The notes below the pieces were generated by a model. That model was not told where the DNA came from, searched no databases, and was given only the letters and a program-made list of their open reading frames with translations. A stretch of 64,000 nt of DNA from NCBI RefSeq assembly GCF_964199755.1, contig NC_133897.1, forward strand, positions 121,974,552-122,038,551. The letters are read 5' to 3'. The DNA is from Larus michahellis (lineage: Eukaryota; Chordata; Aves; Charadriiformes; Laridae). Position numbers and translations under genes: made by a program. Position 1 is the first letter of the stretch, and each line of letters begins with the position of its first letter. Of this stretch, positions 28,201-36,149 are shown one piece after another.

Positions 28201-31200
28201 GTACATTAGGGCCAATATTATAAATAAGTTCTGATATTTATTCAGACAAGTGTAACAAGTTAGTATGTCAGTTTTGTAACAAGAAAACCTCTCTGATGAG
28301 CTATTAACGCAGTCAAATCACAAGTATTTTCTACATTAAAATAATATGATGATTTATCACAAGTTCAGAAGAACTACAACATTAGGAAACATTAACTTAA
28401 TAATTAAGTTCAGCCACTCTTTTAGCATCGTATTAAACCAAAATTATTTGATAAATCTGAATCAGTAGAAACAATGACTCAAAACTGATCTACTCTCAGA
28501 GTAACCTTAATATATGCCACAAACTTGAAGTTAAGGTTAGAAACATTACAGTAAATTCCAGTTTAAATTACAGAAAAACACAATATCATTACATACCACT
28601 AATGTTGAGATCATAGTCTCCAGCTGTGATCACATTAGCTACTAGTCCTTCAGCAGGCTGACTGGCAGACACAACGTCATTCAACAGTTTTCGAATGGCA
28701 CCAGGTTGAGGTGGGTGAGTAATAATGTTGTTGACAGCAATCTTCAAATTTTTAATTATGTGAAGCTGATTATTAGGATCTCTCATGTGAACTAAAAAAG
28801 AAAAAAAATAGGCTTTATTGAGGAGTACAACAGAGAGTTAAAACAGTTACCATAAATTAGTATTTCTTCAAAGGATTCTTCTTTTTCTCTACAGATTTTT
28901 CTTCACTAAACCTCTCCATTACTAATTTTAGATCACAGACCATAATACTTGAGTATCAAAAATGGAGTGGAGGAAATGGAAGAACAATAGATTACTTCAT
29001 GTTCAACATTCAGCTCATCTAGGCAGATGATTGATGAAAAGCTAGCATGGGATCTTAGCTTATAAGAATACCCACTCACAGTAAAAAAGTACCCAAAATG
29101 CATGCCCTAAACTGCTACACCCCCTTCCTTGTGGAACATACTCAACTTGCACAGAAAAACTATAGTAACCATGTAGGGATGTCACATAACATCTTATATT
29201 CCAAGGGGTCCCTAGTTGCCAAGAAAACCCCAGTACAAAATAACAGCATTCAAAAAAACTTGACAGGGACGGCATAGTATTAGTTCATCCAAAATTAACA
29301 TATCCTTTCGTTTTTAGTACTACAATGTTGTTATCTTTGTTTTGTTGTTGGTTGGTTTGGGTTTTTTAAATAAATGGTTTTAGAATTCCCCTGTTCTACA
29401 AAAGGCATCACAGGATTTATGTTATTGAAGTTACACTTCTTGAGTGACAAACTTTTGGTAAAAATTAATCAACTAAAAACAAAGTCAATGTTAGTAACAC
29501 CAGCATTCCTGATTCATTTTTAACTGTTTGTTTAAAAAACAGAGAAAGTCTTATGGGTATAAGTACTGATTTCAGAATTAAGCATGAGAGTTTTGCCTGA
29601 CAAATAGTGGATTATTGCATGCAGCTTCAAAAAAAAAAAGTCCCCAACAGTGCAGTTAAAGTGTCCATGGACCTAGTGCCTATGACAGAACTACAAACAG
29701 CTGGCAAGCATCTAAGTTGTTGGCATGGAGAGGCTGCTTATTTAGAAAGAGTGAAGTAGAGTGTTACCAATTATAAAATAATATTCAAAAAAAGACACAG
29801 ATTCATTATTAAAATAAGCCTTTTAAAGGGTGATACCAGCCTTATGTTATTAGCACACAGTAACTTATGCTGTTTTGGCTTTTTGTTACTTATCCAAAAA
29901 AATATTTTCCTCTCATTAACACCAACTTCTCCAAGCAAGCCATCAGACAGAAAACACCACTAAAGAAAGAGTCCCAAGCCCATGCAAAGGGGTCCATACT
30001 AAGCCTAAAGGACAAGACAGCAGCAAAGTCCAGCAAGATGATTAATGAGCAACAGTATTTAACTGAAAGTTAAAGTTGAAAATACATGTAACTGTGACAG
30101 CTATACATAGGGTGCCTTTATTTTCTATATGCTTAAAAAAATAACATCACAGGCAAATTTTACTTTTTTATTTAATGATAGATACGTGATTCCTTTTATC
30201 CCCTAAGTCCCTGATTTTGTTTTGCTTTGGTGGTTTTTTTTTTGCTTTCCAAAAAAGCACGTCGCCTGAAAAGCAAAAAAAATGATTAATCACAAGAGAA
30301 CTACAGGTGTTTTACACTTATGCGTACTGGATCACCTTCCTACTTACAGTCTAGCTCTGTGATCTTTTCACTAAAATTTGATTGGGCTGTAATCACTTTT
30401 GTATCTTACAAACAAAGCTACACTTTACCATAATCACTAATTTGAGCTCCACATGACTCGGAAATGCAGAGCTCGCTTTGTAGAATCTTTGTGAAACTTG
30501 TTCCCTCCAGCTATCTGCTTTTAAAAAAACCAAACTATTCATGACATTTAACTAGACATTACAATTCTGTATCTGCTTTGATTTTTCATGTCATTTTCCC
30601 TATTTCAAACCACAAGCACCACCAAGTAAGCCAGACTATATGTGCAGGCAGGACCCACTGAGTACGCCTAAGACACCTGGCACTACCACAGTGCCCCACA
30701 GTACACCCCTCAACTCCTTCGCATTTTATTTTCACAAACCACTGTATAGCATATAAAGGGTAGCAAAACAGAAGATTCTTTGTGTTGTTCTCATTTTGCA
30801 ACTAACCGCAAAATTCACACCGTGAAGGTCTGAAACCGAGACTTCAGCCCCCTCCAGCCTGGAGAGCACTCCACACCTTTTCAGAAGGAACAACTACACA
30901 GCCCGATCCAGACCACACTAGATGCGCTCACAGTCCATCTTAGCTCTTAAAACAGATTTCCACTGCAGTTGGACTGGCGTAGTTCTACCCTCCTTGGTCA
31001 CACATCCACTCCCAGCGTTTAGCCTGAATTGAAACTCATGAGAAAACAGTGTGAAGCAGTTTAGAGAACTGATCCTGTCCAAAACAATCTAAGAAAACAG
31101 GAGTTTTTTTCAGCTATAAATTTCAGATTGAACTGGTTCATTATAAGGCTGTAACAACACAGAGGAGTGCAATTGTGCTGGCTAGACTTAATTGATCCAG

Positions 31201-34200
31201 TTTGGCATTTCTATCAGAACACTGAAGGGCAGAATTCCCACCCCCCCCCCATTCTTATCATATAGGTAAATCATCAACCCTGCTGACACATGATTACTGA
31301 AAAGATCAAAAGTAAAGGAAGTGGGAGGGACAAACAACTAAGAAGTCAGTTTGCCTTCACCAGTGCAGCTATAACACTAAAACTCATCCTTGGTGACTCT
31401 CCTAAAATATAATAGCTATAATAATGAAGAGCAAATGTATTTCCATACAGGACACATGACATTTTTGGCATATATGCAATGTTAAGGACTGACATGAAGA
31501 ACATACTTGGAACCCCACAAAGCTCTTGCCTTAATCCCTAATAAAAATTTTACAGTGATACACATTTCCTTCAAGTATTCGTAACATCATTTCAGAAAGT
31601 ATTTTGCCAAAAGTGGGAGTAGTAACGTATATCAGAACAAGATCTTTCGCATTAGAAGTTGAATCTTCAGATTTTGACTAAAATACTCATGAACAAGGAA
31701 TTTCTAACATCAAACTAAGCTCATCAAATAAATGCATTGTTCCTACTATACCTCCTTACTTTCAGCACATATTTAAGGCTTAGAATCAAATACAGTTATC
31801 AGGAACTCCCCCTTTTTAAGATATATAACACTTTGGTTTAAGAACAATCAAGTCTATCTTAAAGTGACAGTTCCTAATTGAAGTCTACACTGTAATTCTC
31901 CCTCCCACCAAGACAGTCTTAGTTCAGATAATATTTTTAAAGATTCTTAAAAACAGGATGCTATTTTAAAGAAAACCTACCTATACAATATATACATTTG
32001 TTAAATTAGGCATCCATCTTTACTGACAAAAACAATAGTTAATAAAGACTGCCATTTTGAGAATAAATATGAAGGTATAAAATCCACAATATACATTTGG
32101 TTTCCTTTATCAAAGGAAAAATGGAAGTTTGGGAAGAGTTTTGGGTTTGTTTTCCTCTAAAGTAAAGACTTACCAGGACAGTAAAGTTGTTCTCTTGCTA
32201 TTTTAACCATTCCTCCTTCAATAACAAGAAGTGACTTATGAAAGTCAAGAAGCTAAAAATTACAGCAAGGAGCACTTTGAACCTGTGCTCAGGATTTCCT
32301 ACCATCACAGTTTGCTATATTACAAGGATATTTTGGCTACACCAATATTATCAAGTCACTGATAGGCAGAAGTTAATGAGCAGGTTAATACTGATTAGTG
32401 CAGAGGCACTACATCCACATTATGTATGTTTGTGGGGTTCTACTTGAAATCAGATATGATCTGGCCTCCTTGGACTGAGCAATCACAAGAAGCACGTGGT
32501 TTAACACTACTTGAATAATCAAGCAGTGGTCTGGGACTCCACATCTGTTAACATGTGAAGCATACACGCACAGTAGAAAGCTCAACTTAGCTTCTCTGTA
32601 TCAAAACTCTTTTGTACATAAATCAGGAGATTCCATTTGTAACTGCACTGCTTCTCTAAATGAGCATGTTGATGAACATGCAGTCTTCAGCAGGCTCATA
32701 GACTATGTAAATCCAAAGCTTCAGAGAAAAATCTGTATTGTAACGGGACTCTGAAATCACAAACACAAGGAACAGCTTATTTCTAAAGAGATGAAATACT
32801 AATCAACCCAATTTTACATTACAAACTCAGTGGAATAGCCACTAGGTAAAGACACAAGTATTACTAAAAAGATAAGAGTATATCATGCTCCCTTAAGAAA
32901 AACTGCGCTTAAAAGTGAAGAGATCAAAACAATCACAAGCAGTGAAACACACAGTTGTGGAGGCATGTGCATGTACACACATTCTGCTGTACCATGATCA
33001 GATGATTAATCATGCCTCTCTTCCTCTTAATTGGACATGAAAAGCACCATGGAAAAATTTTACTGCTAAGTCTGGTCAAACATATTAAGGTAGAGCAATT
33101 TAAGACTTATCCTATGTTTCCAGGTCTCCTGCACAGGATACAATTAATAGTGTCACTATGCAACAGTGTTGTGCAGACTGCAACAACCATGTTTCCCTTT
33201 CATAGAGCTCCATAAATTGTGAAGCTAGAGAAATTGCTTACTGTTACACAAACTCCTGAAAAATTTTTTCACACTGAACTACTCTTCTGCCTGAAGAAAA
33301 TGCCTAGTACTGCTTTCCCCACCCTCACACATGCTGGCTTTCACTGCAAGAAGTTGCATATAGCATGCAGTAACGTTTTTTCCATGAAGCTAGAAGAGGA
33401 AGTCACACTTGGAGTGAAGAACTGCAGTCAGGCTTGCAGCTTGTTGAATCAGAATACACAGATAGTAGTGCAGCAACAAAACCCACTGTACCGAGCTCGA
33501 GCTCCAGCTTCTTGGTTCTCTAACCCTCGGGTCAGGTTTTTGAACAGTATGGCTCAGGCTGTGAAAGTTAGGCTGCCTACACAGAAAAACAAGGATGCCC
33601 CTTCTCAAAGATTCTTCACAATGGCCACAGCTGTAAAATTAGGAAATTAAAACTGTATCATGGGGATTTAGATGCAGTTCATGAGGGCTTTCATTATTAC
33701 ATGACAGAGCTTGCAGAAGATCAATTACAGAAATATCAAAAATTACTACAAAATAATGAAAATTGAACAGTGAAGCTTTCCTTCACAAGCTTTTAGAAGA
33801 ATGCAGAAATCAAGACAGTATCACTCTCTCAAGTAATATGCTCAAAGTCTTACATTATATCAAGGGTGGGAGTCTAATCTTTAGCCATAACTAACTCCTT
33901 CACTAAAAGAAGGTGAAGACTAGTTTGATCTATAAGCATCAACACACCATCAAGGTCTGCACTTAGACAAGCAACACTGAGGAGGATTCAGGTTTGTAAA
34001 TTAATTAACTGTTGCAGCAGCTGGAACAAAAAGAGTTACAACTAAGCGAAAACAGAATTAAGTATTCTTCAGAATGAACATTTCATTTTGAATAGTCTGC
34101 CTGTTTTTATTTGCTAGATGTGTTTTGAAAGCCTTTCACCAAAGAAACTAAAGACATATTTAAGTAACTTCAGAATTCCAAGGACGTGAGCTTCTGCATT

Positions 34201-35465
34201 TATCTCTGCTGCATTCTCACATAGCTCATGAGTGTGGCTAAACAAAGGGAAAAACATTTATTATCAAGTTATGATAAGTTATTAAGACCTGGCACAGAAT
34301 TAAGGCAAATTTTAACACATACTAGCTTTTAAGTTCACGCCATTTTTTAAGTAGCGGTGCAAAAATCTAACTCAAGTGACAGTACAAGTTTCATTTTCTT
34401 GCACTGTTCCCTCAACACATAACATGAAGAGGCTGAAGTCTGAGTTAAGCATCTGTCAAAAACGACATCTAACAAATGTCACTTCATTGCTATTCTGACG
34501 AGCAGTTCCATTCTGACTGCTGTTTTGCAAGCAGTGTCTTAGCTTGCACAGCTTAGCTAAATTTTAAAGAAATTCCAAATAGTCTCTTAAAGCATTGCAG
34601 TAAGCTAAATGATTGGGTTCTCTTAAGTGGCCAGTTTCCATTTTTGCTGGTGCTTTACATGGTTATTTCACCTATGCCACATAACCAGCTCAATTGCCAC
34701 CTTTTCTTTGCACAGGTCCTACTGACAGAAACAGGAAAAAAAAGTATATATGATAAAACTACAGGTAAGGGAACGCAAAGACTTGTGCCTGAAATTACAG
34801 TTAATGTTTCTGAAACAGTGACCACACTTTCAACGACTGGGTACTTTGCTAACAGCCTTACCATAAGTGTGAAATCCAAAAAGATCAACAGCAAGAGTCA
34901 GGGACAAGTATTGGTCAGATAACAGTAAAGTAATTTTACAAAAAAAACCAAAAAATCAGTTTAGAAGAGCTAGATTTACAGACACCTTTCTCCTCACCCC
35001 TGATGTCTCCAGGAGCAGCCTAACTTCCAAGGTTCCACAGAGAAGAACAGATCGAATAAAATTAAACAGAGTTAGCAGCAGCCCGGGGCAACCCCGTCAA
35101 ACGGGTCCCTCCGCAGAGCCTGTCACAGCTCCGGGTAACACCCGTCCGAGCGGCCACCTCCACGGCCCGGGGAAAGGGGGTCTCGCCTCCCGCCTCCGCT
35201 GCGGCAGGCCGGGCGGGACCCCTGCCCTCCCCGGGCGGAAGGGAGGGCCACCGCCTCCCCCGCCCCGCGTAAACAAGCCTTGATCCCGGCTCCGCTCCCG
35301 GCACCGACCTTCCGAGGTGAGGCGACAGAATGGTTTCACCAGCTCGGCGAAGCTCAGGTTGTTCTTGCGGGTGAGCCTCTCCGCCTCCTCGCTGCACAGC
35401 GCGGCCACCAAGGGCACGAACGAGTCCTGGATGAACTCCTGCACTGACTGCACGCACTGGGCCAT
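769..35465 (-). CDS. TRAPPC8: TRAPPC8, trafficking protein particle complex subunit 8 (20 coding exons, C-terminus outside window)
   Basis: This is the bird orthologue of human TRAPPC8 (yeast Trs85), the subunit that defines the TRAPPIII complex, a Rab1 exchange factor and tether acting in ER-to-Golgi traffic and autophagosome formation. Twenty exons run right to left from the ATG at 35463-35465 to 769. Every junction has AG acceptor and GT donor and every phase joins, giving 3176 coding bases, about 1058 codons of a protein that is about 1435 residues in human. The translation follows human TRAPPC8 closely from MAQCVQSVQE onward. The family has an N-terminal Trs85-type region, a helical TPR-like middle (exons 7-13) and a beta-sandwich C-terminal part (from about exon 14). 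The most divergent part is the linker in exons 6-7, also variable in the family. Introns hold three CR1 fragments and one LTR. No frameshift or stop is seen. Roughly 380 C-terminal residues lie left of the window. The name is certain; domain limits come from family knowledge. Confidence 0.97.
1212..2036 (-). other. TRAPPC8 intron 19
   Basis: A 0.8-kb intron of which about 40 percent is the CR1 fragment at 1314-1636. Confidence 0.6.
1314..1636 (+). repeat. CR1 LINE 3' fragment
   Basis: It contains CR1 hallmarks in order: 'gaggttaagaccagac', 'atttctttaccgagagggtggt', 'caaacactggaatgggcttcct' and a terminus in ATTCTATTCTGT. Plus orientation, antisense to TRAPPC8. Several indels show it is old. 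Confidence 0.92.
2037..2194 (-). CDS. TRAPPC8: TRAPPC8 coding exon 19
   Basis: 158 bases encoding GKFVSNGLSVRGRQDLEIQG, PRLNNTKEEKTSIKYGPDRR and LDPIITEEMPLLE. Acceptor GTTTCAG, donor GTATGC, phase 0 out. Confidence 0.97.
2195..3152 (-). other. TRAPPC8 intron 18
   Basis: A 0.96-kb AT-rich intron with no recognisable feature. Confidence 0.55.
3153..3279 (-). CDS. TRAPPC8: TRAPPC8 coding exon 18
   Basis: 127 bases encoding ARLKLFPHQTGELHILGVVY, NLGTVQGAVTLDGID. Acceptor CTCCACAG, donor GTAAGT, one base into the next codon. Matches human residues around 820-858. Confidence 0.96.
3280..3979 (-). other. TRAPPC8 intron 17
   Basis: A 0.7-kb intron that contains the CR1 fragment at about 3538-3832. 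Confidence 0.6.
3538..3832 (-). repeat. CR1 LINE 3' fragment
   Basis: The plus strand shows the reverse complement of a CR1 3' end: a degenerate 'agagaatagttgaacttggaa' terminus, then 'aggacctctggaggtcatct' and the 'ctctgggcagcc...ccagtgctcagtcacc' block. The element reads on the minus strand, sense with TRAPPC8. It is diverged, so it is an old copy. Confidence 0.85.
3980..4054 (-). CDS. TRAPPC8: TRAPPC8 coding exon 17
   Basis: 75 bases, 25 codons in phase 0. The end (MIGTEAIAEFLINSEETKV) fits human MIGAEVISEFLINGEESKV. The first six residues differ completely from human. Acceptor TTTTCAG, consensus donor GTAAGTA. Confidence 0.93.
4055..5105 (-). other. TRAPPC8 intron 16
   Basis: A 1.05-kb AT-rich intron. 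Nothing recognised. Confidence 0.55.
5106..5236 (-). CDS. TRAPPC8: TRAPPC8 coding exon 16
   Basis: 131 bases encoding PITVEVSFRNPLKVPLLLTD, LSLLWKFQPKDF and a divergent tail. Acceptor TTTAATAG, donor GTAAGG. This opens the beta-sandwich-like C-terminal part. Confidence 0.96.
5429..5623 (-). CDS. TRAPPC8: TRAPPC8 coding exon 15
   Basis: 195 bases encoding EKQAATHVSLDQEYDSESSQ, then PTQFCLNRYSDNSRFPLAVIE. Acceptor TACTAG, donor GTAAAG, phase 1 on both sides. Confidence 0.97.
5624..6384 (-). other. TRAPPC8 intron 14
   Basis: A 0.76-kb AT-rich intron. Nothing recognised. Confidence 0.55.
6385..6493 (-). CDS. TRAPPC8: TRAPPC8 coding exon 14
   Basis: 109 bases encoding NVTQLSPDGPLPQLPLPYIN and RVFFGHDRRPAE. 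Acceptor CTCCAG, donor GTTAGA. Found from the phase-0 junction with exon 13 and the human match. Confidence 0.96.
6494..7568 (-). other. TRAPPC8 intron 13
   Basis: A 1.1-kb AT-rich intron with no recognisable feature. Confidence 0.55.
7569..7793 (-). CDS. TRAPPC8: TRAPPC8 coding exon 13
   Basis: 225 bases, 75 codons in phase 0: KKHALRCYCQAMQVYKGKGW, SLAEDHINFTIGRQSFTLRQ, QGAFLREYLYVYK. Acceptor CCTTGCAG, donor GTAAAT. Nearly identical to the human TPR-like segment. Confidence 0.98.
7794..9917 (-). other. TRAPPC8 intron 12
   Basis: A 2.1-kb AT-rich intron with a G-run near 8702-8712. A 142-codon open frame on the minus strand near 8889-9317 has no conserved match that I can recognise. No exon or transposon recognised. 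Confidence 0.55.
8702..8712. repeat. G homopolymer run
   Basis: An unbroken G-run inside TRAPPC8 intron 12, simple low-complexity sequence. Confidence 0.9.
9918..10049 (-). CDS. TRAPPC8: TRAPPC8 coding exon 12
   Basis: 132 bases, 44 codons in phase 0: DSDLRSALLLEQAAHCFINM, then MVRKFAFHMILAGHRFSKAGQ. Acceptor AG after a T-rich tract, consensus donor GTAAGTA. Confidence 0.97.
10050..11763 (-). other. TRAPPC8 intron 11
   Basis: A 1.7-kb intron with a CR1 3' fragment at about 10333-10462. Nothing else recognised. Confidence 0.6.
10333..10462 (+). repeat. CR1 LINE 3' fragment
   Basis: The stretch has the typical CR1 3' end, including AGGCCAGGCTGGATGAGGCT, the 'agtctggtctagtgggaggtg' region and a terminus ending ATTCTGTGATTCTGTGA. 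It is in plus orientation, antisense to TRAPPC8, and 5'-truncated as is usual for CR1. Confidence 0.9.
11764..11869 (-). CDS. TRAPPC8: TRAPPC8 coding exon 11
   Basis: 106 bases encoding NMVLAERCVLLSAEILKSQS and AAALLIRLTSE. Acceptor CTTTAG, donor GTAAAA, phase 0 out. Its first base completes the Lys codon left by exon 10. Confidence 0.97.
11870..13365 (-). other. TRAPPC8 intron 10, mostly an LTR
   Basis: A 1.5-kb intron, about 70 percent of which is the LTR at 12201-13233. The remainder is plain AT-rich intron sequence. Confidence 0.7.
12201..13233 (-). mobile_element. Avian endogenous retrovirus LTR, ~1 kb, in TRAPPC8 intron 10
   Basis: A GC-richer block with retroviral-type ends. Read on the minus strand it begins TGTGTTAGTTTAGCTGGGAT and ends ...CAGCACA. 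The middle has several imperfect copies of a 'gctccag-tgggtcc' unit that I recognise from a common bird ERV LTR family. On the minus strand an AATAAA lies at 12359-12364, where the polyadenylation signal of such an LTR is expected. I could not find a matching target-site duplication (flanks CAAGC and TCTTA), so it is old or one edge is off by a few bases. No gag, pol or env coding is present, so it is a solo LTR. Overlapping open frames here are chance products of its base composition. It is in the same orientation as TRAPPC8. Confidence 0.75.
13366..13466 (-). CDS. TRAPPC8: TRAPPC8 coding exon 10
   Basis: 101 bases encoding EMAAVSAFLQPGAPRPYPAH and AIQTYRDIC, almost identical to human. Acceptor CTTGTAG, donor GTATGT. 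The frame stays open past the donor into the intron, which is not coding. Confidence 0.97.
13467..14772 (-). other. TRAPPC8 intron 9
   Basis: A 1.3-kb AT-rich intron. No feature recognised. Confidence 0.55.
14773..14923 (-). CDS. TRAPPC8: TRAPPC8 coding exon 9
   Basis: 151 bases encoding YPPEAPELQIRKMADLCFLV, then YHTAKKDFLNDQAMLYAAGAL. This is the start of the conserved helical repeat region. Acceptor TTTATAG, donor GTTGGT. Confidence 0.97.
14924..16077 (-). other. TRAPPC8 intron 8
   Basis: A 1.15-kb AT-rich intron. No feature recognised. Confidence 0.55.
16078..16193 (-). CDS. TRAPPC8: TRAPPC8 coding exon 8
   Basis: 116 bases encoding LISRKGLSRSLFSATKKWF and VPEKSINELKNTSGL, matching human. 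Acceptor TTTGCAG, consensus donor GTAAGTA. It ends two bases into a Leu codon completed by exon 9. Confidence 0.96.
16194..17793 (-). other. TRAPPC8 intron 7
   Basis: A 1.6-kb intron. A frame stays open from exon 7 a short way past the donor, but it is not conserved. No other feature recognised. Confidence 0.55.
17794..18041 (-). CDS. TRAPPC8: TRAPPC8 coding exon 7
   Basis: 248 bases. The first half is a variable linker (GLSNNFKTHPLQLDHPSG). The second half is highly conserved (GACLTLTDHDRIRQFIQEF, then GLLPHIEKTIRQLNDQ). Acceptor TTTGAATAG, donor GTCAGT, residues about 287-369. Confidence 0.96.
18042..19538 (-). other. TRAPPC8 intron 6
   Basis: A 1.5-kb AT-rich intron. No exon, RNA gene or transposon recognised. 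Confidence 0.55.
19539..19626 (-). CDS. TRAPPC8: TRAPPC8 coding exon 6
   Basis: 88 bases encoding an acidic linker, DCYDDCPYTVISNKNTDH and so on, ending in LDSEIK. It corresponds to a variable, probably disordered segment of the human protein. Acceptor CTCACAG, donor GTATTT. Identified from phase and from the NKN and GLD motifs shared with human. Confidence 0.9.
19627..20781 (-). other. TRAPPC8 intron 5
   Basis: A 1.15-kb AT-rich intron with no recognisable feature apart from A-rich low-complexity runs. Confidence 0.55.
20782..20935 (-). CDS. TRAPPC8: TRAPPC8 coding exon 5
   Basis: 154 bases encoding ADSIYEEMKQRYGTQGCYLL and DPWSQYLQKN, residues about 206-257. Acceptor TTCTTTCAG, donor GTATTA, phase 0 at the 3' end. 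Confidence 0.97.
21324..21498 (-). CDS. TRAPPC8: TRAPPC8 coding exon 4
   Basis: 175 bases encoding MLVVSSSEPEPVEQF, QHRIQHS and the strongly conserved YPKWFIPNTLKYYVLLHDVS. It starts by completing a Cys codon and ends two bases into an Arg codon before donor GTGGGC. Confidence 0.97.
21499..22820 (-). other. TRAPPC8 intron 3
   Basis: A 1.3-kb AT-rich intron. No exon, repeat family or RNA gene recognised. Confidence 0.6.
22821..22910 (-). CDS. TRAPPC8: TRAPPC8 coding exon 3
   Basis: A 90-base exon too short to stand out as an open frame. It was found by continuing the phase-1 junction from exon 2. It encodes ATTPWFESYRE, then FLQSMPA and DHEFLNHY. Acceptor TATTCCAG, donor GTATCC. It matches human residues about 118-147. 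Confidence 0.95.
23212..23227. repeat. Short CA microsatellite
   Basis: About eight CA units in TRAPPC8 intron 2. Confidence 0.9.
24672..24709. repeat. 19-bp tandem duplication
   Basis: Two perfect adjacent copies of AAGTTAACAGTATCCATTC in TRAPPC8 intron 2. Each copy contains a GTTAAC palindrome. Perfect identity suggests a recent duplication. Confidence 0.95.
28597..28791 (-). CDS. TRAPPC8: TRAPPC8 coding exon 2
   Basis: 195 bases between acceptor CTTTTTTAG and donor GTATGT. It encodes the segment containing HMRDPNNQLHIIKNLKI and GAIRKLLNDVV, residues about 53-117, nearly identical to human. Phase 1 in, phase 1 out. Confidence 0.97.
28792..35308 (-). other. TRAPPC8 intron 1 (6.5 kb)
   Basis: AT-rich intron joining exon 1 (phase 1) to exon 2. 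I see no exon or recognisable transposon in it. It has only low-complexity runs, such as the C-run near 31241-31250. Its 5' end (above about 35060 on the plus strand) is part of the GC-rich promoter island. Confidence 0.6.
35309..35465 (-). CDS. TRAPPC8: TRAPPC8 coding exon 1
   Basis: Start codon at 35463-35465, then 52 codons plus one base, ending at donor GTCGGT. It encodes the N-terminus beginning MAQCVQSVQE and ending in LTSE. The frame stays open upstream of this ATG, but family comparison places the start here. It lies inside the CpG island. Confidence 0.96.
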
Positions 35466-35637
35466 CGCCGCCGCCCGGGGGCCCGGGCCGGCCCCGCCAC
35501 CTTCCTCTGCTCTTCTCCGCTCGGCCCCGCCGACTTCCCCTCCTCTCGCCGTGTGTCCACCCGCCGCTGCCTGCCCGCGGCTCCCGCTCCGGCCGCCCGC
35601 CGACGCCGCGGCCACCGAGCGCTCAGCAACCGGCCAG

Positions 35638-35650
35638 CGCCGCCATGTTG
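35638..35650 (-). promoter_or_regulatory. YY1-type element, likely near the TRAPPC8 transcription start
   Basis: The minus strand reads CAACATGGCGGCGC, which fits the YY1 consensus (AAnATGGCGGC) found just downstream of many TATA-less start sites. It lies about 175 bases upstream of the ATG and suggests transcription starts close to 35650. The start position is inferred. Confidence 0.6.
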
Positions 35651-35710
35651 CACCTCAGCCGAGCCCCTCGGGGAGCGCCCGCTCCCAGCGGCCCCCGCGC
35701 CCGCTCATGT

Positions 35711-35742
35711 GATTGGCCCAAAGGGGCGGGGCCGGGCCGGGG
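35711..35742 (-). promoter_or_regulatory. CCAAT box plus GC box upstream of TRAPPC8
   Basis: On the minus strand a GC box (complement of GGGGCGGGGC, 35723-35732) is followed by GGGCCAATCA, a CCAAT box (35711-35720). Both are upstream of the YY1 element in the expected order for a housekeeping promoter. The plus strand of the same block has four G-runs (35723-35742) fitting a G-quadruplex. Confidence 0.6.
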
Positions 35743-36087
35743 CGGAAGCGGACGAGAAGGGGGAAGCGACGGTGGCCGGGCGGGGGTGCGTGTGTGTGAT
35801 CCGTCCGCCCGCCCGCCACCCCACCCCCTGCCCCGCAGAGGGTCGTTGGTGCGTTCCGAGGGGGTGGGCGTGGGGAGTCATCACCAACGGTCTTCGCCTG
35901 GCCTGAAGCGGCCGGCGCCCGGCCCGGGGGTCTCTCTGCCGCCGGGAAGGCGGTTTGCGGCAGGCCGAGGGCTGGCGATGGGCCTGGGCTCCCAGCCGCT
36001 GCGATCCCCCTGCCCACGCCGGGGCGGCAACCGCCCCGCCGGGCAGGTCGCCCCGCCGAGGAGGCCGCTCGCCTCACACACGCCTCT

Positions 36088-36149
36088 ACACCCACCCACC
36101 CACACCCACACCCACACCCACACATACTCCTCCGCCCCCCCCCCCCCCG
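36088..36149. repeat. Low-complexity CCCACA-type and C-run
   Basis: An imperfect ACACCC/CACCCA tandem run is followed by a run of about 15 C. It marks the edge of the TRAPPC8 CpG island. No function inferred. Confidence 0.85.

Larger units (their letters stand above)
22911..28596 (-). other. TRAPPC8 intron 2 (5.7 kb)
   Basis: AT-rich intron. It contains a short CA dinucleotide run near 23212-23227 and a 19-bp tandem duplication at 24672-24709. I see no exon, RNA gene or recognisable transposon. Confidence 0.6.
35060..36080. promoter_or_regulatory. TRAPPC8: CpG island and promoter region of TRAPPC8
   Basis: GC content and CpG frequency rise sharply here against AT-rich flanks, the usual state of a broadly expressed vertebrate gene's promoter. 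The island covers exon 1, the 5' leader and the upstream promoter. Long open frames on both strands here are products of the GC-rich composition. Limits are estimated by eye. Confidence 0.9.
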
